From contig NZ_JASCQG010000013.1 in assembly GCF_030005555.1 (NCBI RefSeq), positions 1 to 64,000 of the forward strand: a stretch of DNA of 64,000 bases, in the 5' to 3' direction. Shown here piece after piece: positions 53,424 to 62,847 of the stretch. The stretch comes from Empedobacter sedimenti (GTDB lineage: Bacteria; Bacteroidota; Bacteroidia; Flavobacteriales; Weeksellaceae). The position numbers and the translations under genes are program-made. How positions within the stretch are numbered: the stretch's first letter is position 1; every line of letters starts with the position of its first letter. The notes below the pieces were generated by a model, which was given only the letters and a program-made list of their open reading frames with translations, searched no databases and was not told where the DNA came from.

Positions 53424-53717
53424 ATGTTTTTTAAAAAGATTATTAAGATGTTAACATCAAATTCAAATACAGAAAAATATTTGCATGAAAATGCTTTGTT
53501 ATTAGATGTCCGTACTGAAGCAGAGTTTTCAGAAGGTCATCATTCAGACTCTATTAATATTCCATTACAAGTTTTAGAAGATAGATTGAAGGAATTAGAT
53601 AAAGAGAGACAAATAATTGCAGTTTGTAGAAGTGGAGCAAGAAGTGGTATGGCTACAACGATATTGAAGAGTAAAGGTTATGACGTAATAAACGGTGGAC
53701 CTTGGAATTTGATTTAA
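53424..53717 (+). CDS. Single-domain rhodanese
   Basis: A 97-residue sulfurtransferase. Active-site Cys68 lies in AVCRSGARSGMA, with the supporting DVRTEAEFSEGHHSDSINIPL strand. It would accept a sulfane sulfur as persulfide and pass it on, e.g. from thiosulfate. Last gene of the sulfur cluster, with its own palindrome-controlled promoter. Confidence 0.93.
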   Translation: MFFKKIIKMLTSNSNTEKYLHENALLLDVRTEAEFSEGHHSDSINIPLQVLEDRLKELDKERQIIAVCRSGARSGMATTILKSKGYDVINGGPWNLI

Positions 53718-53765
53718 GATTTATTTTTAGATAAAAGTCATACATTATTAAATGTGATAACGAAG

Positions 53766-53791
53766 AAGAAGCTAATGAGCTTCTTTTTTTT
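53766..53791 (+). terminator. Rhodanese terminator
   Basis: AAGAAGCT pairs with AGCTTCTT around AATG, followed by T run. Confidence 0.85.
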
Positions 53792-54093
53792 ATTTTATGA
53801 TATTTGTTAGTTTTTTATAATGAAGAATCCTGTTATATGCAATGTATTTTGTTTGAATATTTCAGAAATTGTATTGTTCTTAGAGTCTACATATAGTCTA
53901 CCTTAGTTTTTCAATTAATTATATAATAAATTGATTTTTAGTAATTTAATTGATTTATTTGTATCTACAATTCGTCACAATTAATTCAGCTATAAGAGTC
54001 TACGTAATTTGTTGAGGTTTTAATGTTAATTTTATATTATTGAATTGTTAAGGCAATTCTAAAGTTAATATAATGTAAAAACTATAATAATTT
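53792..54093. other. AT-rich gap before the M36 protease gene
   Basis: About 300 bp without a gene. No clear promoter consensus, repeat or RNA fold was found. Confidence 0.4.
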
Positions 54094-56802
54094 ATGAGAA
54101 AAAATTACTTTTTACTCCTTCTTCTAAGTTTAACAACGACAAGTGTTTTTGCACAAAGTCCAGTTAAAGTTGTTGATGATTTTCTGAATCAAGCACAAAG
54201 AAAAGGAACAGTTAATTCACAATTTGACTATACGGTTGTGAATGAAAATGTGGTAGGAAATAATGTAGGAGACTATGTTAAAATTCAGCAAACGATAAAT
54301 GGGATTCCTGTTTATGGTAGTAATGGAACTTTTTATGTGAAAGAAGGAAAAGTAATTAATCATAATGAAAGTTTTGTAAATTCTACAACCGATAATAATC
54401 TTTCGGTTACTCCAAAATTAACTGTTGATCAAGCTGTAAGTAAAATGGCAGCATCTTTAGGTAAACAGTTTTTAGAGATTGATCCTAATACTATTACGGA
54501 TAAGGTGAAGTTGTCAGCTAAAGGAATAGTAACAAAGGACTATGTTTCTTATGTAAAAAATTCTCCAAGTTTTTTATACTACTATAATGATAAAGGGACA
54601 TTAAAATTAGCTTGGTTTACACTTACAGAAATAAAAGACCAAAATACGAAGGAAGGAGAAATTCCAAACAATGTTTTTGAAACTTTAATTGATGCTAACA
54701 CAGGTGAATTATTGTTCAAAAATTCTATCATTCATGTTTGTAGTTTTCATCCAGATGGAACGAAACACAATGTTTACCATAACAATCCTGAAGATTATAA
54801 ATGGATTGAAGAAGAGTTTACAAAAAATAATCAAGTTTCAGCTACTGTAGCAGATGCACCATTAAATGGTACTTATCGTGTAATTCCTGCAACGCAACAG
54901 AGTCCACTAAAATCTGATTTCAAATTATTAACGAATACATATGATCCTGTAGCCTCTAAAGAAGGATGGCATAAGTTGGTTAAAGATGCAGCGGCAAGAA
55001 ATCCAACTTTAACAAAATATCATACTGTAGGTAATAATTTACAAGTAGGTTCTGATAAAAATGGAGTGTTTAGTGATATTGTATTTGGTGTTTCTCAGTT
55101 GATAGTTGCTTTTGGTGATAATTTTGTGAAAAATGAAGTAGATGGTGGAGAAAAATTACTTTTTGATTTTCCTAATCCAGGAAATTCAATGAGTTACGAT
55201 CCTTTACAATATACAGATGCAGCAGCTACACAAATGTTTTATTCTATGAACTCTATTCATGATATTTTATATTATCATGGGGTTAATCCTAAAGCAGGAA
55301 GTTTCCAGATGAATGAGGGTGACAAAAAACGAGTAATTGGTTTTTCTACTTCCGGATTAGGTGAATTTGTTAAAGTTAAGAATAATGCTATTATGGCATA
55401 TAGTCCTTTATTTGCGAGAAATCCCGTGACAATGTTCTTCACATTCGAAACACTAAAAGAAGGTGGAGGAGTACTTGAAATTGAAGAAGGACCATTAAAA
55501 GGTATTTACAAAGGTGCTCTAGGTAATAATACAGGATTTGTTTACGGGAAATCTCCAGTTGTAAAAGGAGAATTTGTACTTGTAAATGATGGTAAAGGAG
55601 ACGTAAATGACGGTTGTGAAGTAATTACAAATGGAGAACAACTTAAAGGTAAGGTTGTATTAGTAAATAGAGGATCATGTACTTTTGGAGATAAAGTTAA
55701 TCACGTAAAAGAATTCAATCCGCTAGGTATTATTATGCTTAATAATGCAACAGGAGAATTTACAGGTTCTTTTGATATCTCAAATCCAGATTTATCAATT
55801 CCTGTTACTGGGATTAGTAAAGATATTGGAGATAAAATTAAAAGTGCTTTAGAGAATAAAGAAACGATAAAAGGTGTTCTACCAGCCAATAACTTAAACA
55901 TAAAAGTAAGAGATAGTGGTTTTGATAGCCAAGTATTATTACATGAGTATACACACGCGGTAAGTGTTCGTTTAACTGACGGAATGATTGGAGGAGAAGA
56001 AGGTATGGGTGAAGGATGGAGTGATTATGTAGCTCTTAATCTTACACAACAAGCTTTTCATACAGCAAAAGATCAAATTAATATGGGAGAATATGCTTTT
56101 GATGGTGCTGGACTTCGTGAATTGCCGTATACAACCGACATGAAAGTGAATCCTCATACTTATGATAAATTAAAAGAAATTGGTGCAGGAGAAGGCAAAA
56201 TGCACCCTACAGGATATGTATGGGCACTAATGTTATGGGAAATGCACTGGAAATTGATTGAAAAATATGGATTTAATCCAGATTTCAAATCAAATACAGG
56301 AGGTAACAACATGGCTTTAGATTTAGTGATAGAAGGATTGAAAATTCAAAAAGCCAACCCTGGTTTTGTAGATGGACGTGACGGTATTCTGATGGCTGAT
56401 GTAGTGTTAAATGGAGGCGAAAATCAATGTTTAATATGGGAAGCATTTGCTAAAAGAGGACTAGGATATAGTGCAGATCAAGGTGATCCTATGTTAAGAG
56501 CGGATGGAAAAGAAGCGTTTGATCTTCCTCCAACTTGTGCGCGTTTAGGTACTGCAGAACAAGAGAAGAGTAAGTTAGCGATTTACCCTAATCCGGTTAA
56601 AGATTTGGTGTATATAAACGCTGAAGATACGGTAGAGAAATACGAAATTATTGATGTAACAGGTAGAGTGTTAGAGTCTGGTACTCCAAGAAAAGACAAT
56701 AAAGTGAGTAGCATATCTACAGAACGTTTATCAGCAGGTTTATACATCTTAAAGTTACATACAACAAAAGAGGTTGTAACGAAAAAAATCATTAAAAAAT
56801 AA
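54094..56802 (+). CDS. Secreted M36 (fungalysin) metalloprotease with T9SS tail
   Basis: Signal peptide to about residue 20, propeptide (FTP-like, about 30-250), catalytic domain with H617-E-Y-T-H621 and third ligand Glu in EGMGEGWSDY. A protease-associated (PA) domain is inserted before the zinc site (about 465-600: GKVVLVNRGSCTFGDKV). A type IX sorting domain (YPNPVKDLVYI ... KIIKK) ends the 902 residues, so it is exported across the outer membrane. Likely a nutrient-scavenging or virulence-type protease (inference). The next gene starts beside its stop. Confidence 0.95.
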   Translation: MRKNYFLLLLLSLTTTSVFAQSPVKVVDDFLNQAQRKGTVNSQFDYTVVNENVVGNNVGDYVKIQQTINGIPVYGSNGTFYVKEGKVINHNESFVNSTTDNNLSVTPKLTVDQAVSKMAASLGKQFLEIDPNTITDKVKLSAKGIVTKDYVSYVKNSPSFLYYYNDKGTLKLAWFTLTEIKDQNTKEGEIPNNVFETLIDANTGELLFKNSIIHVCSFHPDGTKHNVYHNNPEDYKWIEEEFTKNNQVSATVADAPLNGTYRVIPATQQSPLKSDFKLLTNTYDPVASKEGWHKLVKDAAARNPTLTKYHTVGNNLQVGSDKNGVFSDIVFGVSQLIVAFGDNFVKNEVDGGEKLLFDFPNPGNSMSYDPLQYTDAAATQMFYSMNSIHDILYYHGVNPKAGSFQMNEGDKKRVIGFSTSGLGEFVKVKNNAIMAYSPLFARNPVTMFFTFETLKEGGGVLEIEEGPLKGIYKGALGNNTGFVYGKSPVVKGEFVLVNDGKGDVNDGCEVITNGEQLKGKVVLVNRGSCTFGDKVNHVKEFNPLGIIMLNNATGEFTGSFDISNPDLSIPVTGISKDIGDKIKSALENKETIKGVLPANNLNIKVRDSGFDSQVLLHEYTHAVSVRLTDGMIGGEEGMGEGWSDYVALNLTQQAFHTAKDQINMGEYAFDGAGLRELPYTTDMKVNPHTYDKLKEIGAGEGKMHPTGYVWALMLWEMHWKLIEKYGFNPDFKSNTGGNNMALDLVIEGLKIQKANPGFVDGRDGILMADVVLNGGENQCLIWEAFAKRGLGYSADQGDPMLRADGKEAFDLPPTCARLGTAEQEKSKLAIYPNPVKDLVYINAEDTVEKYEIIDVTGRVLESGTPRKDNKVSSISTERLSAGLYILKLHTTKEVVTKKIIKK

Positions 56803-56819
56803 TGACTAAATCTAAAAAC

Positions 56820-59243
56820 ATGAAAAGAAATCTAAATATTTTATTATTCACACTTCTTGGTGGTACTTTGTTTGCTCAGCAACCATCTTCAACAGTTTTG
56901 CAACATTGGTTGAAGGATGTAAAAGAGCCTGTTACATTGAGTAATCCGCTGAAAAGTGCAAAAAACGGATTGAATAATTATCAAAATAAATCAAGCCTTG
57001 TTTATTGTGAACCAGAAGAAATTGCTACACCAGAAGAAATAACAAATGTGTTAATAAAAACGAAGTTAAATACTATTTTTAATCACGCAAGCGAAAATAA
57101 TACAGCAATTGGTTATGAAGATTTTTCTGCGATTAGTGGAGGGAAAATAGGTCAAACATCGGATTATATTTTTACATTTCAAGGAGATACAAAAGGGCAG
57201 TATTATAGCTCTTATACAATCGCAATAGATTACAATCAAGATGGTATTTTTGGGGCTGTAACGAACGATGATTTTTATAATACTAGAGAAATTATTAAAG
57301 TAGAAAACCTGTTGTTTAACTCGACTGGTAAAGACGGAAAGTCAGTTTCTCAGACAGTAATAGTTCCTCAAGATGCGGTTTTAGGCGAAACTAGAATGCG
57401 AATCATGAAGAGACAGACAGATAAAAAGTCTGCATTACATCCTAAAAATGGATGTGATTTAGGATCTACTTATGGACAAATAGAAGAATATTCAATCACA
57501 ATTGTACCCCCTTCAGTTTGTACCTCTACGCCAAATGGAGCATTGTTACCAACTACATATATTCCCGTAAATGGTAGGTATAATTCAATTGCTAAAGATG
57601 CTGCTATAGGATCTTATGTAGATGTATTTGTGTACGAAGGAAATAATTATTACTTTGAATCATCTAATAAAAATGTGTTTGTATCTTTAAAAGATGTCGT
57701 AAATAATGTTAATTTAGGAGCGAGATATTCTAATTTAAATTGGATTAGTGATCGTACAGGCGTAGTTAGATTGTATTTGCATTCGAACGAAAACTGTGAG
57801 TTATTTACAGAAAAAACGGATCTTACATTATTAGTCAGAAATCCAAATAGAAATCCAATAAACGAACCATGTAATTTAGGAATACCGAGTGTTAATTTTC
57901 AATTAACAAAAGAATTAGGTGGAACAACCAATCAAGAAATTGCTTTAGATTTAAACGCTTATTCTGGACGAGGAGCAACAATTTCTGGTATAAAACTTAA
58001 TCTTCAAGGTGATGCTACTAAAGTGGATTTTGAGCTATTAGAGGATACAAATGGCTTGCCTTCTACAACAACAAATAAAATTGTTGGTAAAATAGTTTCA
58101 AAGAATTTAATCGGTACTTTTAATGGAAAGAAAAGTTATCAATATGACATAGATTTTGATAAACCAATAGTCTTAGACGCCTTAGAATCTGAAGCTCCTG
58201 TAAAAAAATGGTTAAAAATTGTGACTGATGCACAAGCTTTAGAAGTTAATACTAACTTTGTTATTAACTCAACTTTAGCAATCAAAAATTCTAAAGATAG
58301 CCAAGGTAAATGGAGTTTAGATGTAAATAGTGAAGCCGTTTATCAATTAAAATCTGAGTGTCAGTATAATATGTGTAAACAAACTGTGCCAGATAGCCCT
58401 AACATTGTTGAGAATGGAATAGATATGCCATATCTTGAGATAACGCCTGACAGACCTGTGGTAATAGATGTAATTGCCAAAAAAGGTAGTAAACTAGAAA
58501 TTACAGGAATGGACATTTCAGCTTGGAATATGCTTTCTTCTATATTTGGAGGATCTATTACAGATGGACCTTCATCTTTTAAGTTAAAATTATTAAGCAT
58601 TGACCCTAAAACAGGAAAAATGCATAATATGAATGATGTTGGAGCATTAAAGGAAATAGAAATAGCTTCTACAGAGAACGAAAAAATACAATCATTAGTT
58701 TATAACATAGCTGAAGGAGCAATAGCTGTTCTTATAAAGAAAAAAATTAAAGTGAAATTTTCTCAGCCATTAATTTTAGATGGAGATAAAAGTGAAAAAT
58801 ATTGGTTGGTGCTTAATGATACTCAAAATATTTCATTTTGGGATACTAATGCAAATGTTGATGCTGTAATAGGTGATTATCCTAAAAAGTTTGTTTTAGA
58901 AGCTTCGCCACCAGATAGACCTACTGATGATTATCTTGATCAAAATAGTGAAATCGTTTATAAATTAAACACAGTATGTGGCAATTTAGGAACTACAGAA
59001 CTACAAAAATTAGAGAAAGTAAAAGTATCTCCTAATCCGTTTAAAGATCAAGTTGTAATAGAATCTTTTGATAATATTAAACAGTTAGAAGTTTACAACA
59101 TGGCAGGACTTCGCGTTACTACAAAAGAAACGAATAGCAAAACTGTTCAGTTAAATCTAGGTCATTTATCACCAGGTGTTTATATTGTTAAAATAGTTGA
59201 TGATAAAGGAAAAGTAAATACTCAAAAAATAATAAAGAAATAA
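56820..59243 (+). CDS. Secreted GEVED domain protein with T9SS tail
   Basis: Signal peptide (MKRNLNILLFTLLGGTLFAQ). A GEVED domain occupies about residues 90-225: AIDYNQDGIFG, GETRMRIMKRQ, YGQIEEYSITI. A repetitive beta-rich region follows, then a C-terminal T9SS sorting domain (SPNPFKDQVVIESF ... KIIKK). Probably a surface or secreted adhesive protein. An upstream ATG at 56,802 overlaps the previous stop (TAATG) and could couple translation; 56,820 gives the more ordinary signal peptide. Confidence 0.88.
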   Translation: MKRNLNILLFTLLGGTLFAQQPSSTVLQHWLKDVKEPVTLSNPLKSAKNGLNNYQNKSSLVYCEPEEIATPEEITNVLIKTKLNTIFNHASENNTAIGYEDFSAISGGKIGQTSDYIFTFQGDTKGQYYSSYTIAIDYNQDGIFGAVTNDDFYNTREIIKVENLLFNSTGKDGKSVSQTVIVPQDAVLGETRMRIMKRQTDKKSALHPKNGCDLGSTYGQIEEYSITIVPPSVCTSTPNGALLPTTYIPVNGRYNSIAKDAAIGSYVDVFVYEGNNYYFESSNKNVFVSLKDVVNNVNLGARYSNLNWISDRTGVVRLYLHSNENCELFTEKTDLTLLVRNPNRNPINEPCNLGIPSVNFQLTKELGGTTNQEIALDLNAYSGRGATISGIKLNLQGDATKVDFELLEDTNGLPSTTTNKIVGKIVSKNLIGTFNGKKSYQYDIDFDKPIVLDALESEAPVKKWLKIVTDAQALEVNTNFVINSTLAIKNSKDSQGKWSLDVNSEAVYQLKSECQYNMCKQTVPDSPNIVENGIDMPYLEITPDRPVVIDVIAKKGSKLEITGMDISAWNMLSSIFGGSITDGPSSFKLKLLSIDPKTGKMHNMNDVGALKEIEIASTENEKIQSLVYNIAEGAIAVLIKKKIKVKFSQPLILDGDKSEKYWLVLNDTQNISFWDTNANVDAVIGDYPKKFVLEASPPDRPTDDYLDQNSEIVYKLNTVCGNLGTTELQKLEKVKVSPNPFKDQVVIESFDNIKQLEVYNMAGLRVTTKETNSKTVQLNLGHLSPGVYIVKIVDDKGKVNTQKIIKK

Positions 59244-59275
59244 GAGTAATCTTAATTCTCATATCTATGTTAACA

Positions 59276-59306
59276 AGAGGAGTGAATAGTCACTCCTCTT
59301 TTTTTG
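59276..59306 (+). terminator. Terminator of the T9SS pair
   Basis: AGAGGAGTG pairs with CACTCCTCT, followed by T run. Confidence 0.88.
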
Positions 59307-59406
59307 TGTTTGATAAAATTAAATTTCAGTTATATTAAGATATAAAAAAGTTTAATAAGTATTTATAATCGTATATTGCTGATTCAAACTAATAACCTTG
59401 TATAAG

Positions 59407-60738
59407 ATGAATTTTAAATTTATTGTTTCATTTATACTCTTCTCTACCTCATATACATTCGCACAAACAAAACAAATTTTAATCGAAAATGTTCGAATTT
59501 TAGATCATAAATCGGCTTCACTCACAACTCCGATGAATGTTTTAATCTCTGATCAAAAGATTGAAAAAATTAGTTCTACATCTATTTCAACAAAAAATCA
59601 AGATGTTGTAAAGATTAACGGAAAAGGAAAAACATTGATGCCAGGACTTATAGATGTCCATGTACACATGGTTTTTGGTGCTCTAACAATGCAACAAATG
59701 ATGTCGGCAGATATGACTGAAGAAATGTTGATGAGCAAAGTTGCTGAAGGTTCTCAGAAGATGTTAATGAGAGGTTTTACAAGTGTTCGTGATGCCGGTG
59801 GACCAATTTTTCCACTCAAAATGGCAATTGATAAAGAAAAAGTTGTAGGACCACGTATTTGGCCTTCTGGCGCTACAATAAGTCAAACAGCTGGTCATGG
59901 AGATTTTAGAACTCCTGATGAACGATCTCGTCGATTTTTCGGAAAACCATCTCGCGCAGAACTATTAGGAGCTACTTTTATTGCTGATGGTCGAGATGAG
60001 GTTTTGACAGCAACAAGAGAAAATTTACGTTTCGGAGCAAGTCAAATTAAATTGATGGCTGGTGGAGGAACTTCTTCTGCCTATGATCCGATTGATGTAA
60101 CACAATATACTTTTGATGAAATGAAAGCAGCTGTAGATGCAGCAGAAGATTGGGGAACGTATGTAATGGTGCATGCTTATACTCCAAGAGCGGTACAAAG
60201 AGCAGTAGAGGCTGGAGTAAAATCAATAGAGCACGGACAAATGTTGGACGAAGAAACTCTTAAAATTCTTGCTAATAAAGGTGTTTGGTTAAGTCTTCAG
60301 AATTTGATGGACAATAATGATAACATGGATGCTCAACGTAAAGAAAAGCGTAAACCAGTTTTAGATGGACAAGATAAAGTATGGCCTTTAGCTAAAAAAC
60401 TAGGTGTGAAATTAGCTTGGGGAACAGACTTTTTGTTTGAACCTGAACTAAATGATGAGCAAAATAGTTATATTTTACGTTTACAAAAATGGTTTACAAA
60501 TGCTGAAATCCTAAAAATGATCACGCAAGATAATGGTGAATTATTGCAGTTATCAGGTTTGCGTAGTCCATATCCAGGGAAATTAGGTGTTGTAGAAGAG
60601 CAGGCGTTAGCCGATTTGCTATTGGTTGACGGAAATCCATTAAAAGATTTATCAATCATCACAAATCCTGAGAAAAATTTTCTGGTTATTATAAAAGACG
60701 GTCGTATTTATAAAAACACAATGAAAACGAATAAATAA
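59407..60738 (+). CDS. Exported amidohydrolase
   Basis: A signal peptide (MNFKFIVSFILFSTSYTFAQ) precedes a TIM-barrel metal hydrolase of 443 residues. Ligands: D-V-H-V-H in GLIDVHVHM, the probable carbamylated Lys in QIKLMAGGG, H in MVHAYTP and in SIEHGQML, and D in WGTDFLFEPEL. Related to imidazolonepropionase/prolidase-type peptidases; substrate unknown. Start is the ATG; the TTG three codons before it is not needed. Confidence 0.9.
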   Translation: MNFKFIVSFILFSTSYTFAQTKQILIENVRILDHKSASLTTPMNVLISDQKIEKISSTSISTKNQDVVKINGKGKTLMPGLIDVHVHMVFGALTMQQMMSADMTEEMLMSKVAEGSQKMLMRGFTSVRDAGGPIFPLKMAIDKEKVVGPRIWPSGATISQTAGHGDFRTPDERSRRFFGKPSRAELLGATFIADGRDEVLTATRENLRFGASQIKLMAGGGTSSAYDPIDVTQYTFDEMKAAVDAAEDWGTYVMVHAYTPRAVQRAVEAGVKSIEHGQMLDEETLKILANKGVWLSLQNLMDNNDNMDAQRKEKRKPVLDGQDKVWPLAKKLGVKLAWGTDFLFEPELNDEQNSYILRLQKWFTNAEILKMITQDNGELLQLSGLRSPYPGKLGVVEEQALADLLLVDGNPLKDLSIITNPEKNFLVIIKDGRIYKNTMKTNK

Positions 60739-60743
60739 CCTGT

Positions 60744-60953
60744 TTACGAGATATTTTCGTAATCTATAATATCACCAGGTTTACAATCTAATGCTTTGCA
60801 AATGGCATCTAATGTCTCGAAGCGAATTGCTTTTGCCTTTCCATTTTTCAGAATGGAAAGGTTAGAAAGCGTTATACCAACTTTTTCGCTCAACTCGTTT
60901 AATGACATTTTTCGTTTTGCCATCATTACATCCAAATTAATAATAATTGCCAT
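60744..60953 (-). CDS. XRE-family HTH regulator, YozG-like
   Basis: A 69-residue Cro/CI-type protein almost entirely made of the helix-turn-helix (LNELSEKVGITLSNLSILKNGKAKAIRFETLDAICKALDCKPGDII). It follows the DUF2975 gene by 3 bp. This pair is a recurring unit; regulation of its own promoter through the palindrome at 61,618-61,662 is likely but inferred. Confidence 0.88.
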   Translation of the reverse strand: MAIIINLDVMMAKRKMSLNELSEKVGITLSNLSILKNGKAKAIRFETLDAICKALDCKPGDIIDYENIS

Positions 60954-60956
60954 AAT

Positions 60957-61574
60957 CTAAATTGTTAAGTCGTTTTCTTCTTTGATATCTAAACTTTGTT
61001 TCAAAGCTACGGCAAATGCAAGAATTATTAATCCCGTAATAATAGAAGAAATATCAATCATATTATCCGTCGCTAAGGTATAATTTGAGTTTTGAATATA
61101 TTTTTCCAATTGATAATTCTTGATGAAATTTAGACTCGAATCAATCAATGTAAAAGCAATTAGCGAAAAACCATTATACAATAATGTGTTATAAGTGCTT
61201 TTTTCAAAAAGTTGTCCTTTAATAAAACGTTTAACTAAACGAATAATAGAAACAAGGTAGAAGATAAATGCAAAAGCAGCTAACATATATAAAACCCAAA
61301 TGTAAAAAGGGTAAATATTCAAGCTTTTGTCTGTGTGAACTTCTAAATCAATTTTACTTGCCGTAATATCTCCATTGATATTCGGGATTTGAATAGTTGA
61401 AGTTTTGTCTGAGTTTGGGACAACACTAAAATATACATAAGATTCTTTTGAGTTTCCCTCGTTATACCCTCTTTCAAAATCACTGTAATGCCCATTAACG
61501 ACAAGATCTGCAAATGGAAGAAGAATTAATAATAATCCAATTATTTTTAAGTACAGCTTAGAGTTTGTTTTCAT
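60957..61574 (-). CDS. DUF2975 membrane protein
   Basis: A 205-residue protein with four hydrophobic segments (about 9-24, 95-115, 133-150, 172-190) and a periplasmic loop after the first. Gene order DUF2975 then YozG-like HTH is typical. It may sense an envelope signal and control the HTH protein, which is inference. A consensus promoter precedes it. Confidence 0.85.
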   Translation of the reverse strand: MKTNSKLYLKIIGLLLILLPFADLVVNGHYSDFERGYNEGNSKESYVYFSVVPNSDKTSTIQIPNINGDITASKIDLEVHTDKSLNIYPFYIWVLYMLAAFAFIFYLVSIIRLVKRFIKGQLFEKSTYNTLLYNGFSLIAFTLIDSSLNFIKNYQLEKYIQNSNYTLATDNMIDISSIITGLIILAFAVALKQSLDIKEENDLTI

Positions 61575-61593
61575 ATTAGATGTTTTTGTTGTA

Positions 61594-61624
61594 CAAATAT
61601 AAAAGTAAATTTTTCGTAATTCAA
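61594..61624 (-). promoter_or_regulatory. Promoter of the DUF2975-HTH operon
   Basis: On the minus strand TTG (61,624-61,622) and TATATTTG (61,601-61,594) are 20 nt apart; the leader is about 20 nt. Confidence 0.65.
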
Positions 61625-61662
61625 AATAAATTTATTGTAAAACGATAAATTTATTTTGAATT
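61618..61662. promoter_or_regulatory. 45-bp palindrome over the DUF2975 promoter
   Basis: Two perfect 18-bp arms (61,618-61,635 and 61,645-61,662) surround a 9-nt centre, and the centre can pair by two further bases. The inner part reads TTTATTG-TAAAA-CGATAAA. It overlaps the -33 element, so binding should block transcription. Probable operator of the YozG-like regulator. Confidence 0.6.
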
Positions 61663-61777
61663 GCAATATTCATGTTTCATCTTAACTATCAACTAAATCG
61701 AATAATTTCTACAAAAATTATAAAGAAGAATGATCAAAATAATGCCTAGATAGTTATTCAGAAAAGTCAATTCATTG

Positions 61778-61785
61778 TAACTTTG
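61778..61785 (+). promoter_or_regulatory. -7 box of lrgAB
   Basis: TAACTTTG, 18 nt before the lrgA ATG at 61,804. An in-frame TTG at 61,783 lies inside it. Confidence 0.5.
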
Positions 61786-61803
61786 CAACACAAATTTAGA
61801 ACA

Positions 61804-62148
61804 ATGAATTTAGTAAAACAGGTTGCAATTATCTTTGGTTGCTTGGCATTTGGCGAGCTTGTTGTTTACCTTACACATATTAAAATGCCTTCTAGTATTA
61901 TTGGTCTTATTTTACTTTGGACGCTACTAAAAACCAAAGTGATAAAAGTAGAAGACGTAGAATCTATCAGTAATTTTTTGATTAAGAATATGGGGATATT
62001 TTTCGTGCCGCCTTGTGTTGCAATGCTAAATTATTTCGGAATTTTAAGTCAATCCATTGTTCCTATTTTAGTAGCTACTTTAGTAAGTACAATTTTAGTG
62101 GTTTTATTTACTGGATTAACACATCAATTTTTAAGAAACAGAAAATGA
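61804..62148 (+). CDS. lrgA: CidA/LrgA family holin-like protein
   Basis: A 114-residue protein with four hydrophobic segments; FGELVVYLTHIKMPSSIIGLILLW and FFVPPCVAMLNY are CidA/LrgA signatures. The family modulates murein hydrolase export, lysis or pyruvate transport, depending on species. Its stop overlaps the ATG of lrgB (ATGA), giving coupled translation. Confidence 0.88.
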   Translation: MNLVKQVAIIFGCLAFGELVVYLTHIKMPSSIIGLILLWTLLKTKVIKVEDVESISNFLIKNMGIFFVPPCVAMLNYFGILSQSIVPILVATLVSTILVVLFTGLTHQFLRNRK

Positions 62149-62843
62149 TATTCTTCTCAAATCCAACGTTTTTATTATTCTTGACTTTAGCATTATACGC
62201 TTCTGGAGTTTATTTGAGCGAAAAATACAAATGGATTATATTCAATCCAATTATTTTATCAATGTTTGTATTAATCGTTTATTGTTTAGTTCTCAATGTA
62301 TCGTATGACCAATATGAAAAAGCTGGTCAATACATCGATTTTTTTCTAAAACCTTCTATTGTTGCTTTAGCAATTCCGTTGTATTCGCAATGGGACAAAA
62401 TTAAAAAACAATTAGTGCCAATACTTACAAGTCAGATAGTTGGTTGTTTGGTCGGTATTTTATCTGTAGTGATAATTGCTAAATTATGCGGAGCAGAAAA
62501 AGAAATTATTTTGTCTTTGGCACCAAAATCTGTAAGTACTCCAATTGCATTAGAGGTTTCGAAATCTGTGAACGGAATACCGTCAATAACTGCTGCAGCT
62601 GTTATGATTACAGGTATTTTTGGAAGTATGGTAGGCTTCAAAATTCTAAATCTTTCACGTATTACAAAACCAATGTCGCAAGGTATTGCAATGGGAACTT
62701 CTTCTCACGCAATGGGAACGATGCGAGCGTTAGAAATTAGTGATAAATATGGTGCTTTTGCTTCTGTCGGAATGATTTTTAATGGAATTTTAACTGCAAT
62801 CTTAGCGCCAATAATTCTTCAGATTTTGAGTGATTATTTGTAG
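62145..62843 (+). CDS. lrgB: CidB/LrgB family membrane protein
   Basis: A 232-residue membrane protein. AKLCGAEKEIILSLAPKSVSTPIALEVSKSVNGIPSITAAAVMITG and AMGTSSHAMGTMRALEI are the LrgB signature. It works with LrgA encoded just before. Extensions upstream of ATG 62,145 would only read through lrgA in the wrong frame. Confidence 0.92.
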   Translation: MIFFSNPTFLLFLTLALYASGVYLSEKYKWIIFNPIILSMFVLIVYCLVLNVSYDQYEKAGQYIDFFLKPSIVALAIPLYSQWDKIKKQLVPILTSQIVGCLVGILSVVIIAKLCGAEKEIILSLAPKSVSTPIALEVSKSVNGIPSITAAAVMITGIFGSMVGFKILNLSRITKPMSQGIAMGTSSHAMGTMRALEISDKYGAFASVGMIFNGILTAILAPIILQILSDYL

Positions 62844-62847
62844 AGTA

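Noticed and set aside
62013-62144. N-terminal extension of lrgB
   Set aside because: It overlaps lrgA in another frame and encodes Cys/Phe/Tyr-rich nonsense; ATG 62,145 gives the family N-terminus.
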